A stretch of DNA of 64,000 bases, from the IMG/VR virus record IMGVR_UViG_3300037961_005010, positions 1-64,000 of that record; one strand, given 5' to 3'. Source of the stretch: a virus. The stretch's first letter is position 1; each line of letters opens with the position of its first letter. The position numbers and the translations under genes were made by a program. The notes beneath the pieces were generated by a model. It was given only the letters and a program-made list of their open reading frames with translations. It was not told where the DNA came from and made no database searches. Below are positions 22,370 through 31,517 of this stretch, piece by piece.

Positions 22370-23250
22370 TGAAAGCTTTGAATCATGACTATTATGGCGA
22401 GGAGTTTCATTGGTTTCTAGGTAAAGTCACTAGTGATTCAGACCCTGAACATTTAGGTAGAGTACAGATCAGAGTGTATGGTGTGCACTCTCAGGATAGA
22501 ACATTATTACCAGATCATCATCTACCTTGGGCACAATGTTTAATTCCATCTACTGAAGGAGGAATTTCAGGAATAGGCCATCACGCTAAAATACTTCCTG
22601 GTGCTTTAGTGTTTGGTTTTTTCATGGATGGTAAGTCATCACAGGTTCCATTTGTATTAGGATCCATACATCATAAAGAGTATGGAGTAATGAATCAGAG
22701 CGAAGTTGAAAATTTAGAACAAAGACCAAATGAGTTCGATCCTAGAACTCCTTTATTTGAATCAAATCCTGTAGGATCTAATATAGACGATAATTTAGTA
22801 GGCGATAGCAATGCTGAAAAGATATTTAATTTCTTTACTTGTAATGGGTTTACTGCATATCAAGCAGCAGGATTTGTAGGAAACTTTTATGCAGAATCTA
22901 GCTTAGATCCAAAAAAAGTAAACCCTAACGATAAGGGAGAAAAGTCTGAAGGTTTAGCACAGTGGCGAGCCGATAGAAGAGAAAGACTTATTTCATATTC
23001 AAAAGAGTATAACTTACCGTATGACTCTTTAACAGCACAACTGAATTATGTACTCCATGAACTTGACAGTACAGAAAATAATGCGCTAGGAGAGATTAAA
23101 TCTTCTGGCACAGTTAAGGATGCAGCAACTGCGATTTGTAGATTTTATGAAAGGCCAGAGTTTAGAATAGTAAAAGGTGTATACACCTCTTCTAGTTTAG
23201 ATACAAGAGTAAACTCAGCTATAGACACATATAGAAGGTTTGCAAGATGA
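22366..23250 (+). CDS. 5: gp5-type OB-fold and tail lysozyme
   Basis: 294 residues. Residues 14-100 (FLGKVTSDSDPEHLGRVQI, then LPWAQCLIPSTEGG and FVLGSIHHK) are the gp5 OB domain that sits on gp27. Residues about 145-294 are a Phage_lysozyme2-type muramidase domain with GFVGNFYAESSL (candidate catalytic Glu177), SEGLAQW and LNYVLHEL. It lacks the C-terminal beta-helix of T4 gp5, which is encoded as a separate protein at 24783. ATG at 22366 is followed by a second ATG; either could be used. Confidence 0.85.
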   Translation: MMKALNHDYYGEEFHWFLGKVTSDSDPEHLGRVQIRVYGVHSQDRTLLPDHHLPWAQCLIPSTEGGISGIGHHAKILPGALVFGFFMDGKSSQVPFVLGSIHHKEYGVMNQSEVENLEQRPNEFDPRTPLFESNPVGSNIDDNLVGDSNAEKIFNFFTCNGFTAYQAAGFVGNFYAESSLDPKKVNPNDKGEKSEGLAQWRADRRERLISYSKEYNLPYDSLTAQLNYVLHELDSTENNALGEIKSSGTVKDAATAICRFYERPEFRIVKGVYTSSSLDTRVNSAIDTYRRFAR

Positions 23251-24773
23251 TTAACGTAAAAATATCAATTTCAAGTTTGTTAGTAAACGAGTTATTGTCA
23301 AATGTGTTTGCTGTTGCTGAAGTTGGAAGATTTAAGATTCAGATAAACACCTCTACCAGAAAATATTCTGCTACAAGAAGAACTACTTTAGCTCAAACTT
23401 CTGGTCAGGTTGTAAATGGATTTCTTGGAATAAGCCAAACTAGAGATAACTTAGGTGTAGGAATAGAAACGTTTACACCTATTGTAAGGCCAACTACTAG
23501 CGTTCCTCAAGTAGGATCTCTTTTAATTGGAAACGTTTCTAATAGTTCTTCACTAGGTAATATAACTGGAGGAACTGTAGGAAATGGTGACTTAAATGAA
23601 GTAATTATGTCAGGATCGCCAAGATCAATTAAAACAGTTTTGACAGATGTAACAGGAACTAAGCCAAACTACTCTTCTGTAGTTGAAAGTACAGTTCCAA
23701 CAGATCTTCAAGATGTTGGGGAAGAATCTTATAATCAAATAGATGAAACTAATAACGGTGATACTACTGCAATAATTAATAATGTACAAACAGATATTCA
23801 AAGTTTTGGCTCATCGTTAGATAATTCAGTTGATAAAAAAGGAAGTGGTCTTTTAGATAACGTGGCTTTAGTTGGAAATGATTATGTAGAAACTGAAATA
23901 CGAAGTGTAACTCTTCCAGAAATTCCTCAAGAAATTATAACCGAAAGCACTACTAGTATAATTGTAGATAAAAAACCTGTAGATGCAATTGAGAAGATTA
24001 CTCCTTATAAAAGACCTGATGTTACTGTAGAAGAATTAGAAGATACGATAGTCAATATACCAACATCACCTAGTACTACAATAACTACATTTTCTCCAGA
24101 GACAGATGATTTTGGATCTACTACAGAAGAAATTAAAGAAGTAAATCCTAGCTCACCTCAACTATGGGAAGGAAGAAATACTGATTTGACAACTTATAAG
24201 TTCACAGAAGTTTCTTCTGTAGAAGAACTTGTAGCAGAATTCAGAGGTATGACTAGAGAAGTAACAGAGTTTGTTTTACATTGGACTGCTCATTTCAATA
24301 ATCAAGGTCATATTGGTGCTAAGGAAATCCATGAGATAGCTATTCAAAATCAAAAAGTAAAGTTTGATGGGTGTATGTATCACTATATAATAAAAAAGAA
24401 TGGCGTTATTGAAAGAGGAAGGCCTGTTAATATAAAAGGTGCGCACACTTTAAATGGTCATAACAATTTAAGCATTGCAGTAGCTTTTGTTGCAGGTTAT
24501 AATTGTAATAGCGGGAACTCAAATTACAAAAGTTTTATTAGTGCAGAGTCTATAACTCAAGCACAATACAATTCTTTTAATAATTGGTGCAAAGCATTCT
24601 ATGCAGTTTGGCCTGGAGGACAAGCTTTTGGTCATAATGACACTGATCCTGGAAGAAAAGTAGATCCTGGTTTTAATGTACCTGAATACGTAAAAACTAA
24701 ATTCTCTAAAGAAAACGTAATAGCTGCATCTCAAGGACCACTAACATCTCAACAGCTAACACTAATAGCTTAG
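23247..24773 (+). CDS. Virion-associated N-acetylmuramoyl-L-alanine amidase
   Basis: 508 residues. Residues 1-320 are a low-complexity Ser/Thr/Asn-rich region of unknown role, perhaps baseplate binding. Residues about 335-485 are an Amidase_2/PGRP domain: FVLHWTAHF (zinc His345), FDGCMYHYIIKKNGVIERGR (core strand), LSIAVAF and FGHNDTDPGRKVDPGF (His463, Asp473). The third ligand is Asp as in AmiD, not the Cys of T7 lysozyme. Placement between lysozyme and needle genes suggests it is part of the tail tip and cuts a different bond. Confidence 0.8.
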   Translation: MINVKISISSLLVNELLSNVFAVAEVGRFKIQINTSTRKYSATRRTTLAQTSGQVVNGFLGISQTRDNLGVGIETFTPIVRPTTSVPQVGSLLIGNVSNSSSLGNITGGTVGNGDLNEVIMSGSPRSIKTVLTDVTGTKPNYSSVVESTVPTDLQDVGEESYNQIDETNNGDTTAIINNVQTDIQSFGSSLDNSVDKKGSGLLDNVALVGNDYVETEIRSVTLPEIPQEIITESTTSIIVDKKPVDAIEKITPYKRPDVTVEELEDTIVNIPTSPSTTITTFSPETDDFGSTTEEIKEVNPSSPQLWEGRNTDLTTYKFTEVSSVEELVAEFRGMTREVTEFVLHWTAHFNNQGHIGAKEIHEIAIQNQKVKFDGCMYHYIIKKNGVIERGRPVNIKGAHTLNGHNNLSIAVAFVAGYNCNSGNSNYKSFISAESITQAQYNSFNNWCKAFYAVWPGGQAFGHNDTDPGRKVDPGFNVPEYVKTKFSKENVIAASQGPLTSQQLTLIA

Positions 24774-24782
24774 GAAGAAATC

Positions 24783-26810
24783 ATGGCAGAAGAAAATGAA
24801 GAAGACTTAACACTTGAACAACAATACGCTGCGTATGGCCAAGGGCGTATTAATTCTTTAGGTGTGACTGATAAAAATAATGTTGATCCATCATTAGAGT
24901 ATCCTAAGTATTCTAATGAATCCTCTGTTAATAGAGTAGCAAGAGGAGTTGGAATCAATAATTTAGATTTAAAGATTGGTCAACAAGGTGTTCCTTTAAA
25001 TGTTTCTCAAAAAGTTGGAACAATTTATCAAAGAGCAAAGATAGATGAAACTCCTTCCGGTCACGTAATAGAATTGAATGATACTCCAGCTGGAGAAAGA
25101 ATACTGATAAAACATAACACTGGAGCAGGTTTTGATATTAGACCGGACGGCGCTATAGTCACAAGTGCTAAGACAGACCAAGTTCAAGTAGTAGGAGCTG
25201 ATTACCATTTGGTAGTAGGCGGAGATGGAAAGCTTACTTATCACGGAAATTTAGATCTAAATGTTACAGGCGATTTGAATATGACAGTAGGCGGAAATTT
25301 CATATTCAAAGTTAAAGGTTCAATTGTAGCAGATGTACTTGGTTCTGTTACTAAAAAAGTTGTAGGGAATGTAAGAGAAACTATAAAAGGAATTTACCAG
25401 TCTATAAGATTAGGACAAACACTTCAAATTACTCTAGGTGGCTTTAGTAATTACGTTAAAGGAAGTTTTAAACAATTAATTCACGGAACTGCTGCTTACA
25501 ACCATAAGAACGACGTCAATTTCACAGGTGCTGAAGATCTGGATTTATCTGCAAATAGTGTTAACATTGCTGGTAGATCAATGTCAGTGTTTGGAGATAC
25601 CGGTACAATCGGCGGTGAAAACATAATAATGTACAATTACAACATGCATACGAAAAAAACAGTTTGGACTGAAACTATAGATGCTACAGCTGCTTATGCA
25701 AATACATTTCATGGCAGCTTGAACGGAACTGCAAATTTTTCTAAGAAAGCTGCAGTGGCAAGTGGTAAGTCTACAGGAGGTGTTCCTGGCCCAACTATTA
25801 ATTCTACTGCTAAAGATACTACTGCTACGGCTCTTCCAACTGGAATACTATTAAATGATTACTTAGATAATTCTAGTAAAGGCGTTAGAAAAGTAAACAT
25901 TGATGGTGATAGTGGAATAGCTAAAAGTATTGATCTGTCTTCTTTTAACGGTGATGTCATAGATAGAGATTTAGATCCAAGAGAAGTAAGAGCTAGGATG
26001 AAAGATCCAGCTAACTTAAACAACACAACGTTTGTTTCAAATCAAATATCAGAAGGTAAATTAAATCCTTCTTTTAAAAATTCAGCTCCTGGTGAAGTTG
26101 CTAGAGTTGTTACAACTCTTTCAACTACAAATGTAGGACAGACTGCGATTGGAAAGAATGATGATTATTGCAAAATGAGATACAGACAATCTCCTGGACT
26201 ATTAAAAGCAGGAACTTTTGATTTTGTAGTTGATCCTAAGTATAACCCCAACAACCTAACAGAAATAAATTCTAAAACAAGATTGCATAAAAACATACCA
26301 CTAGCAAGATTCTTAGGCGGTGAGGGTGACGCTCATAATTTAAATCATGTAACTGAACTAAGCACTAAAAAACAAATCGCAAGAAATTTAATTCTACAAG
26401 CAAATATAATGTCTTACTTCAATGATTTAGAATCAATGAATGGTTTTAACTTAGTAGTTTCTGAAGGACTGTACAAACCTTACGTAAGAGAAGTCATAAC
26501 TTCCGGCAGTGTTTTAGACTATCGATCTTCTGGTAGAGCTGTAGCTTATGAAATGTATCAGAACTCTACAGGTTTAGAATCTTTTGATAAGTTATTTGAA
26601 TTCGCTGAACTTGTAAAAGATTCATTTCAATATCAAGAGTTATCTTTAAGATATGATGAGTTCGATCCAAAAGATAGTGGTAAGTCTGCTCAACTGGTTA
26701 TTATCATGCCAGAAATGCCAGAAACTTTTACAGCAAACTATGATAGAAAATTAAGTACGTACTATAATGAAAATCTACAGAGTGACGAAGCTTTGGTAGA
26801 ATTGGTATAA
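24783..26810 (+). CDS. gp5C-type needle protein with C-terminal extension
   Basis: 675 residues. Residues about 85-190 (HVIELNDTPAGERILIKHNT, FDIRPDGAI, YHLVVGGDGKLTYHGNLDLN, VTGDLNMTVGGNF) are the repetitive beta-helix of VgrG/gp5 needles. In T4 this is the C-terminal part of gp5; here it is a separate gene. After a Ser/Thr/Gly linker (about 300-360), residues about 430-675 form a second domain with FNLVVSEGLYKPY and SSGRAVAYEMY, faintly like M15 peptidases but without visible His/Asp ligands. Confidence 0.75.
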   Translation: MAEENEEDLTLEQQYAAYGQGRINSLGVTDKNNVDPSLEYPKYSNESSVNRVARGVGINNLDLKIGQQGVPLNVSQKVGTIYQRAKIDETPSGHVIELNDTPAGERILIKHNTGAGFDIRPDGAIVTSAKTDQVQVVGADYHLVVGGDGKLTYHGNLDLNVTGDLNMTVGGNFIFKVKGSIVADVLGSVTKKVVGNVRETIKGIYQSIRLGQTLQITLGGFSNYVKGSFKQLIHGTAAYNHKNDVNFTGAEDLDLSANSVNIAGRSMSVFGDTGTIGGENIIMYNYNMHTKKTVWTETIDATAAYANTFHGSLNGTANFSKKAAVASGKSTGGVPGPTINSTAKDTTATALPTGILLNDYLDNSSKGVRKVNIDGDSGIAKSIDLSSFNGDVIDRDLDPREVRARMKDPANLNNTTFVSNQISEGKLNPSFKNSAPGEVARVVTTLSTTNVGQTAIGKNDDYCKMRYRQSPGLLKAGTFDFVVDPKYNPNNLTEINSKTRLHKNIPLARFLGGEGDAHNLNHVTELSTKKQIARNLILQANIMSYFNDLESMNGFNLVVSEGLYKPYVREVITSGSVLDYRSSGRAVAYEMYQNSTGLESFDKLFEFAELVKDSFQYQELSLRYDEFDPKDSGKSAQLVIIMPEMPETFTANYDRKLSTYYNENLQSDEALVELV

Positions 26811-26813
26811 ATA
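26806..26813 (+). promoter_or_regulatory. Late promoter TATAAATA before gp25
   Basis: Exact late box overlapping the stop of the needle gene, 18 bp before the gp25 ATG. Confidence 0.6.
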
Positions 26814-26831
26814 AAGTAAAAAGAGTTTAAG

Positions 26832-27275
26832 ATGGCTAGAAAAGCTTTTGCTAACGAAGATAAAGATCTAGGAATAAAAAGTTTACTATCCTCTCGTAGT
26901 GTAGACTACAAGGATATAGATCTTTCTTTTAACGTTAAAACATCTGGTGATGTCTATAAAAAAACTCATGCTGCAGCCGTTAAACAAGCTGTAAAAAATT
27001 TAATAATGACTAATTTTTTTGAAAAACCCTTCCAACCTTTCTTTGGAGGAAATATAACAGCTCTTATATTTGAATTATCTAATAATACTACATCTGATGA
27101 AATAAAAGAAAACATTACAAATGCTATTGAATACTATGAACCAAGAGCTAAAATATTAGACATAATAGTAAATGCTAATCCAGACAGTAATACCGTTTCA
27201 GTATCGATACAGTTTAAGGTTGTTAGCACAGAAGAAATAGTAATTCTAGAAACATCAATATCAAGGTTAAGATAA
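26832..27275 (+). CDS. 25: Baseplate wedge/sheath initiator gp25
   Basis: 147 residues (T4 gp25 132). It starts the sheath on the baseplate and has a lysozyme-like fold in name only. NLIMTNFFEKPFQPFFGGNI (about 57-76), IENAIEYYEPRAKI-type segment with the conserved EPR motif (about 107-109) and the closing strand VSVSIQFKVV are diagnostic. One base separates it from gp6. Confidence 0.9.
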   Translation: MARKAFANEDKDLGIKSLLSSRSVDYKDIDLSFNVKTSGDVYKKTHAAAVKQAVKNLIMTNFFEKPFQPFFGGNITALIFELSNNTTSDEIKENITNAIEYYEPRAKILDIIVNANPDSNTVSVSIQFKVVSTEEIVILETSISRLR

Positions 27276-27276
27276 A

Positions 27277-29121
27277 ATGGCAACAAATATTACATCAACC
27301 CAACTTGATTTTGGAGGAATAAAAGATAGGCTTAAAGATTATTTAGAAAGTAGAACAGAATTTACTGACTATGACTTTGAAGCTGCAGGTTTATCAAACA
27401 TCTTAGATGTTTTGGCATATAATACACACTTTAATGCTCTAACTGCCAATTTTTCATTAAACGAAGCATTCTTAAATACTGCTCAGCTTAGAAGTTCTGT
27501 AGTAAGTCATGCTGATGTTTTAAGTTTAAACATACGTTCAAAAACATCTTCTCAAGTTGCTTTAAAAGTTTCAGTAGATTTATCATCTGCATCACCTAAA
27601 CCTCCAACAATAACTCTACCAGAAAATAGTACTTTTACTGCTACAGTAGATGGTACTTCCTATTCATTTCATACAGTAGATAGTTATGATGCAGTTGACA
27701 ATGGAAGCGGTCTATATACTTTTAAAAATGATGACGGTGAAGAAGAAGTATTAGCTTATGAAGGTGAAATAGTTAACAAAACATTTTACGTTAGTTCTAC
27801 TGGAGAATACCAAGTCTATATAATTCCAGATCAAAACATAGATACAGCTACAGCAAAAGTTTTTGTATATGACTCTACTACATCTTCAGCGTACACTGAA
27901 TATACAAAAATGTCAGAAGCTATTACAGTAGATGCTAACTCTACATATTATAGATTAAAAGAAGCACCAAACGGTAATTTTGAATTAACTTTTGGTGATG
28001 GAGTTGTTTATGGTAAAGCTCCAACATCTGGACAGAAGATAGTAGTTAGATATGTCAGAACCGCAGGAGATGTAGCAAACGGAGCGAGTTCTCTTGCATC
28101 TACAGAAACTATAACAGTAAATAGTACTGATTACTCTTTAACTGTAACAACTCTTTCTAAATCTGTTGGTGGAGCAGAAAAACAATCAATTGAATCTATT
28201 CGTCAAGAAGCTCCTATAGCTTTTGCCTCACAGCAAAGATTAGTTACGCCTTTAGATTATGAATCACATATTAGATCTAATTACACTACTGTGTCTGGTG
28301 TAAAAGCCTGGAGCGGAGATCAGAATGTACCAATTGATTACGGAAAAATTTATATAAGCTTACAATTTCCAGATACTACAACCGCCTCGACAAAGGCAAC
28401 TGTTCAGAATCAAATACAAACTCAATTAATTGATCCTCTTTCTGTTACATCAGTAACCTCTGAGTTTGTTGATCCAGAAGATGTCTATTTAGAATGTGTT
28501 ACATCATTTAACTATGATCCAGATCTCACAGGTTTAACCGGAGCTAATATGGAATCTAGAGTTAGAAATTTATTGATAGCATATTTTAACACATATTTAA
28601 ACTCGTTTGATAAAGTATTTCGTAGATCTCAAATTCTTGCAGATATCGATGAACTAGATAATGCTATACTGTCATCTAAAATGGATGTTAAGGTGCAAAT
28701 GAGATTATCACCGACTTTTAGTGCTAGTTCTATTTCTTACGACATTAACTTTCCAATGCCAATATCAATTCCTGATGATGTAAATCATATAGTAAAGTCA
28801 GAAAATTACTATAACAGCAATGGTGTATTAGTTTTTGTAAGAAATAAATTAAACACAACTCAGTTAGAGTTAATAAATGCTGCTACTGGTGATGTGATAA
28901 CTAACAATATAGGTTCTTATAATGCTGCAAAAGGAATTGTAAAGTTAGATGATTTTGCTGCTACTTCTGTTCAAAGCGGAAACAGTTATATAAAATTTTC
29001 TGTTACACCTGCAAACCAAGCAGTGGTTAAACCTTTAAGAAATTATATTTTAAAAATAGACCAAGAGAAGATTAAATCAATTGGTTTAAAAGATGATCAA
29101 AATACGAAAGTATCACTGTAA
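27277..29121 (+). CDS. 6: Baseplate wedge subunit gp6
   Basis: 614 residues (T4 gp6 660). gp6 dimers form the continuous inner ring of the wedge. FGGIKDRLKDYLESRTEFTD (about 13-32), FEAAGLSNILDVLAYNTHFN and LTANFSLNEAFLNTAQLRSS are the conserved N-terminal block; VRYVRTAGDVANGASSLAS and APIAFASQQRLVTPLDYESH mark the J-protein-like core. Coupled to the next gene by TAATG. Confidence 0.88.
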   Translation: MATNITSTQLDFGGIKDRLKDYLESRTEFTDYDFEAAGLSNILDVLAYNTHFNALTANFSLNEAFLNTAQLRSSVVSHADVLSLNIRSKTSSQVALKVSVDLSSASPKPPTITLPENSTFTATVDGTSYSFHTVDSYDAVDNGSGLYTFKNDDGEEEVLAYEGEIVNKTFYVSSTGEYQVYIIPDQNIDTATAKVFVYDSTTSSAYTEYTKMSEAITVDANSTYYRLKEAPNGNFELTFGDGVVYGKAPTSGQKIVVRYVRTAGDVANGASSLASTETITVNSTDYSLTVTTLSKSVGGAEKQSIESIRQEAPIAFASQQRLVTPLDYESHIRSNYTTVSGVKAWSGDQNVPIDYGKIYISLQFPDTTTASTKATVQNQIQTQLIDPLSVTSVTSEFVDPEDVYLECVTSFNYDPDLTGLTGANMESRVRNLLIAYFNTYLNSFDKVFRRSQILADIDELDNAILSSKMDVKVQMRLSPTFSASSISYDINFPMPISIPDDVNHIVKSENYYNSNGVLVFVRNKLNTTQLELINAATGDVITNNIGSYNAAKGIVKLDDFAATSVQSGNSYIKFSVTPANQAVVKPLRNYILKIDQEKIKSIGLKDDQNTKVSL

Positions 29122-30086
29122 TGAAAACACTTAAGGACCTCAACCGCTTACCCATAGTGGTCAAAAAAAGTTTGGTAAAAGAAGTTTTACCATCTTATTT
29201 TGTAACTGAGTATCCTACTTTAATAACTTTTTTAGACGCTTATTATGATAATTTAGATAGTGATACTAACTTTGGTGATTTGATAAATGATTTAAATACT
29301 ATTAGAGATATAGAAGACAACACATTAAGACAACTTGACTTGATGTTTAAGGAAGTTGGTCTTGGAGTTTCACAAAATCAATTTACTACACCAAGAGAGG
29401 TTATAAGAGACTTCGCTGATTTTTTTAGAGTAAAAGGAACTAAGTTTTCTGCAGAAAGATTTTTTAGAACTTTTTTTAGAGAAGATGTAGAATTAGTATA
29501 TCCTAAAAATAATCTTTTTATAGTAGGCGAATCTGAAATTGGTTTGGATAGTTTGGATGTTTTACAAGATGGAGCTTTACATCAGTTCTTATCTGTGCTT
29601 GTAAAGGCACCAATATCAATAGCAACGTGGGAAAAGCTTTATAGACAATTCGTTCATCCAGCTGGTTTTTATCTAGGGGCAGAAGTTCTTGTGCTTACAG
29701 CACAAACTAATCCCTTAACTGCACCTGATGTAATATTAGATTCTGATGCAGGTAAAGTTGTATATGAAACATCTATAAACTTATTGTCTAACCTAACAGT
29801 AGACAATGATACAACACTTATTCAAACTATGGGTAATACATCATACATAACAGGTGAATCTGATAACGATCAACAATACATTTGGTACAACTTGGAGGGA
29901 CTTTTGGAAACAGATTCTTCATATACCGACAGAAACGCAGATTCAAGTCAAACAATATTTACCGTTAGGATGGAGCCTAACGTGCAAATTAGAGATTATC
30001 GCAATTTGACAATAGATAGTGGAAATCAAACATTTAGTGATATTTATGACGCTGTGCAAGCATCTTATGAACATTATGCAATTTAG
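29121..30086 (+). CDS. gp7-like baseplate wedge protein (short, P2 gpI-like)
   Basis: 321 residues, far shorter than T4 gp7 (1032). VLPSYFVTEYPTLITFLDAY (about 23-42), LDLMFKEVGLG and FADFFRVKGTKFSAERFFRT match the N-terminal core shared by gp7 and P2 gpI wedge initiators. gp7 normally binds gp6 and gp53; the location after gp6 and before gp8 is as in T4. The C-terminal 110 residues are structurally uncharacterised. Confidence 0.65.
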   Translation: MKTLKDLNRLPIVVKKSLVKEVLPSYFVTEYPTLITFLDAYYDNLDSDTNFGDLINDLNTIRDIEDNTLRQLDLMFKEVGLGVSQNQFTTPREVIRDFADFFRVKGTKFSAERFFRTFFREDVELVYPKNNLFIVGESEIGLDSLDVLQDGALHQFLSVLVKAPISIATWEKLYRQFVHPAGFYLGAEVLVLTAQTNPLTAPDVILDSDAGKVVYETSINLLSNLTVDNDTTLIQTMGNTSYITGESDNDQQYIWYNLEGLLETDSSYTDRNADSSQTIFTVRMEPNVQIRDYRNLTIDSGNQTFSDIYDAVQASYEHYAI

Positions 30087-30089
30087 CAT

Positions 30090-30097
30090 TATAAATA
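30090..30097 (+). promoter_or_regulatory. Late promoter TATAAATA before gp8
   Basis: Exact late box 3 bases after the stop of the gp7-like gene and 48 bp before the gp8 ATG. Confidence 0.65.
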
Positions 30098-30145
30098 ATA
30101 CATAATAAATTGTGATATCACTGCAATTTTAATAGGACAAATAAA

Positions 30146-31504
30146 ATGGTAGCCGTAATAACTGATTTTTTTAAGAAAAGTATAGTACAAGATATCATTG
30201 ATGGTATTAATGATTCTAACGACAACTATTACATTGGTGTCGGTAGATCAGAGTATTGGGATAGTGCTGACAATCCCCCAACACCAGTCAATGATATGAG
30301 AGATATACGTGAATTCAGACAAAGCATGCAAGCAGTTAAAAAGATTCTTTCAACATCTTTTGCTGTAGCGAGAGTAAATTGGACAACTGGTACAACTTAC
30401 AGTCAATATGATGATACACAAGTTGGTCATCCATCTCCAAATTACTACGTTTTAAATCAAAACCATCAGGTTTATGTATGTTTAAGAACTGGAAGAGATG
30501 CGACAGGTGCAACTGTTCCATCTACAGTAGAACCAACTAATTCAAACAATCATGCTTTTGAAACTGCAGATGGTTATGTTTGGAAATTTATTTACACAAT
30601 CTCAGCACTAAGTGCTAATTATTTTCTTTCAGCTAACTATATGCCTGTAACTTATATTGCAGGTGAATTAGACTCAGACGCTACAGGAATTCAATTAAAG
30701 CAAAAAGAAATACAAGATACTGCTATTGGTGGAATGATTACATCAATTGTTGTTACTGACGGTGGATCCGGCTACACATCAAAACCAACAGTAACAATAA
30801 CTGGAAATAGTACTGATAGCGATTTTAACGTAACAGCATTTATAGATTCATCTACAAATACTGTTTCAAAAATAGAATTTGACAATGATTCGTCTACGCT
30901 ATCTTATCCAACAGGATTTGATTTTGCAGAAGTAACCATTACTGGTGGTGGTGGATCTGGCGCACAGGCAAGGCCTATTTTATCAGACCACAACGGAATA
31001 GGTCATGACGCAAGATCAGATCTAAAAGCTAATGGACTAATGTTGCACACTAAAACTGCTGGTAACCTGGATGATTTTATAATCTTACAAGATTTTCGTC
31101 AAATAGGTATTATCAAGAATCCTAAAAAGGGCGATGGTTCAGATTCAGATTTAACTGCAGAAACAGCAAATGCTCTTAAGTCAATGAGAATTGATCCAAT
31201 AACTTTAGCTTTTAATTCTGACAATGTTATCATAGGTGGAACCACTGGCGTAAAAGCTTGGGTAGATGAAGTAGATTCAGATATTCTTTACTATCACCAA
31301 AATGATTCTACAGGTTATGGATCTTTTCAAGTAGGAGAAACATTAACAGAATCAGATGGAACTGGAGATGGAACTATCGCTCAATTAATAGATAGCTCTG
31401 AGGTTGATCCATTTTCAGGTGAAGTTTTATACATCGATAATAGAACAGCTGTTGCTAGAACAGCAAATCAAACAGAAGATATTAAAATAATTCTTCAATT
31501 ATAA
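30146..31504 (+). CDS. 8: Baseplate wedge subunit gp8
   Basis: 452 residues (T4 gp8 334). NDNYYIGVGRSEYW (about 25-38), YVCLRTGRDATG and ADGYVWKFIYTISALSANYF are the conserved gp8 core, which binds gp7 and gp6 in the wedge arm. Residues about 205-280 contain an inserted module (DGGSGYTSKPTVTITG and EVTITGGGGSGAQARPI) plus a later GETLTESDGTGDGTI repeat type, not in T4 gp8. Follows its own late promoter. Confidence 0.8.
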   Translation: MVAVITDFFKKSIVQDIIDGINDSNDNYYIGVGRSEYWDSADNPPTPVNDMRDIREFRQSMQAVKKILSTSFAVARVNWTTGTTYSQYDDTQVGHPSPNYYVLNQNHQVYVCLRTGRDATGATVPSTVEPTNSNNHAFETADGYVWKFIYTISALSANYFLSANYMPVTYIAGELDSDATGIQLKQKEIQDTAIGGMITSIVVTDGGSGYTSKPTVTITGNSTDSDFNVTAFIDSSTNTVSKIEFDNDSSTLSYPTGFDFAEVTITGGGGSGAQARPILSDHNGIGHDARSDLKANGLMLHTKTAGNLDDFIILQDFRQIGIIKNPKKGDGSDSDLTAETANALKSMRIDPITLAFNSDNVIIGGTTGVKAWVDEVDSDILYYHQNDSTGYGSFQVGETLTESDGTGDGTIAQLIDSSEVDPFSGEVLYIDNRTAVARTANQTEDIKIILQL

Positions 31505-31517
31505 GAGTAGATAAAAA

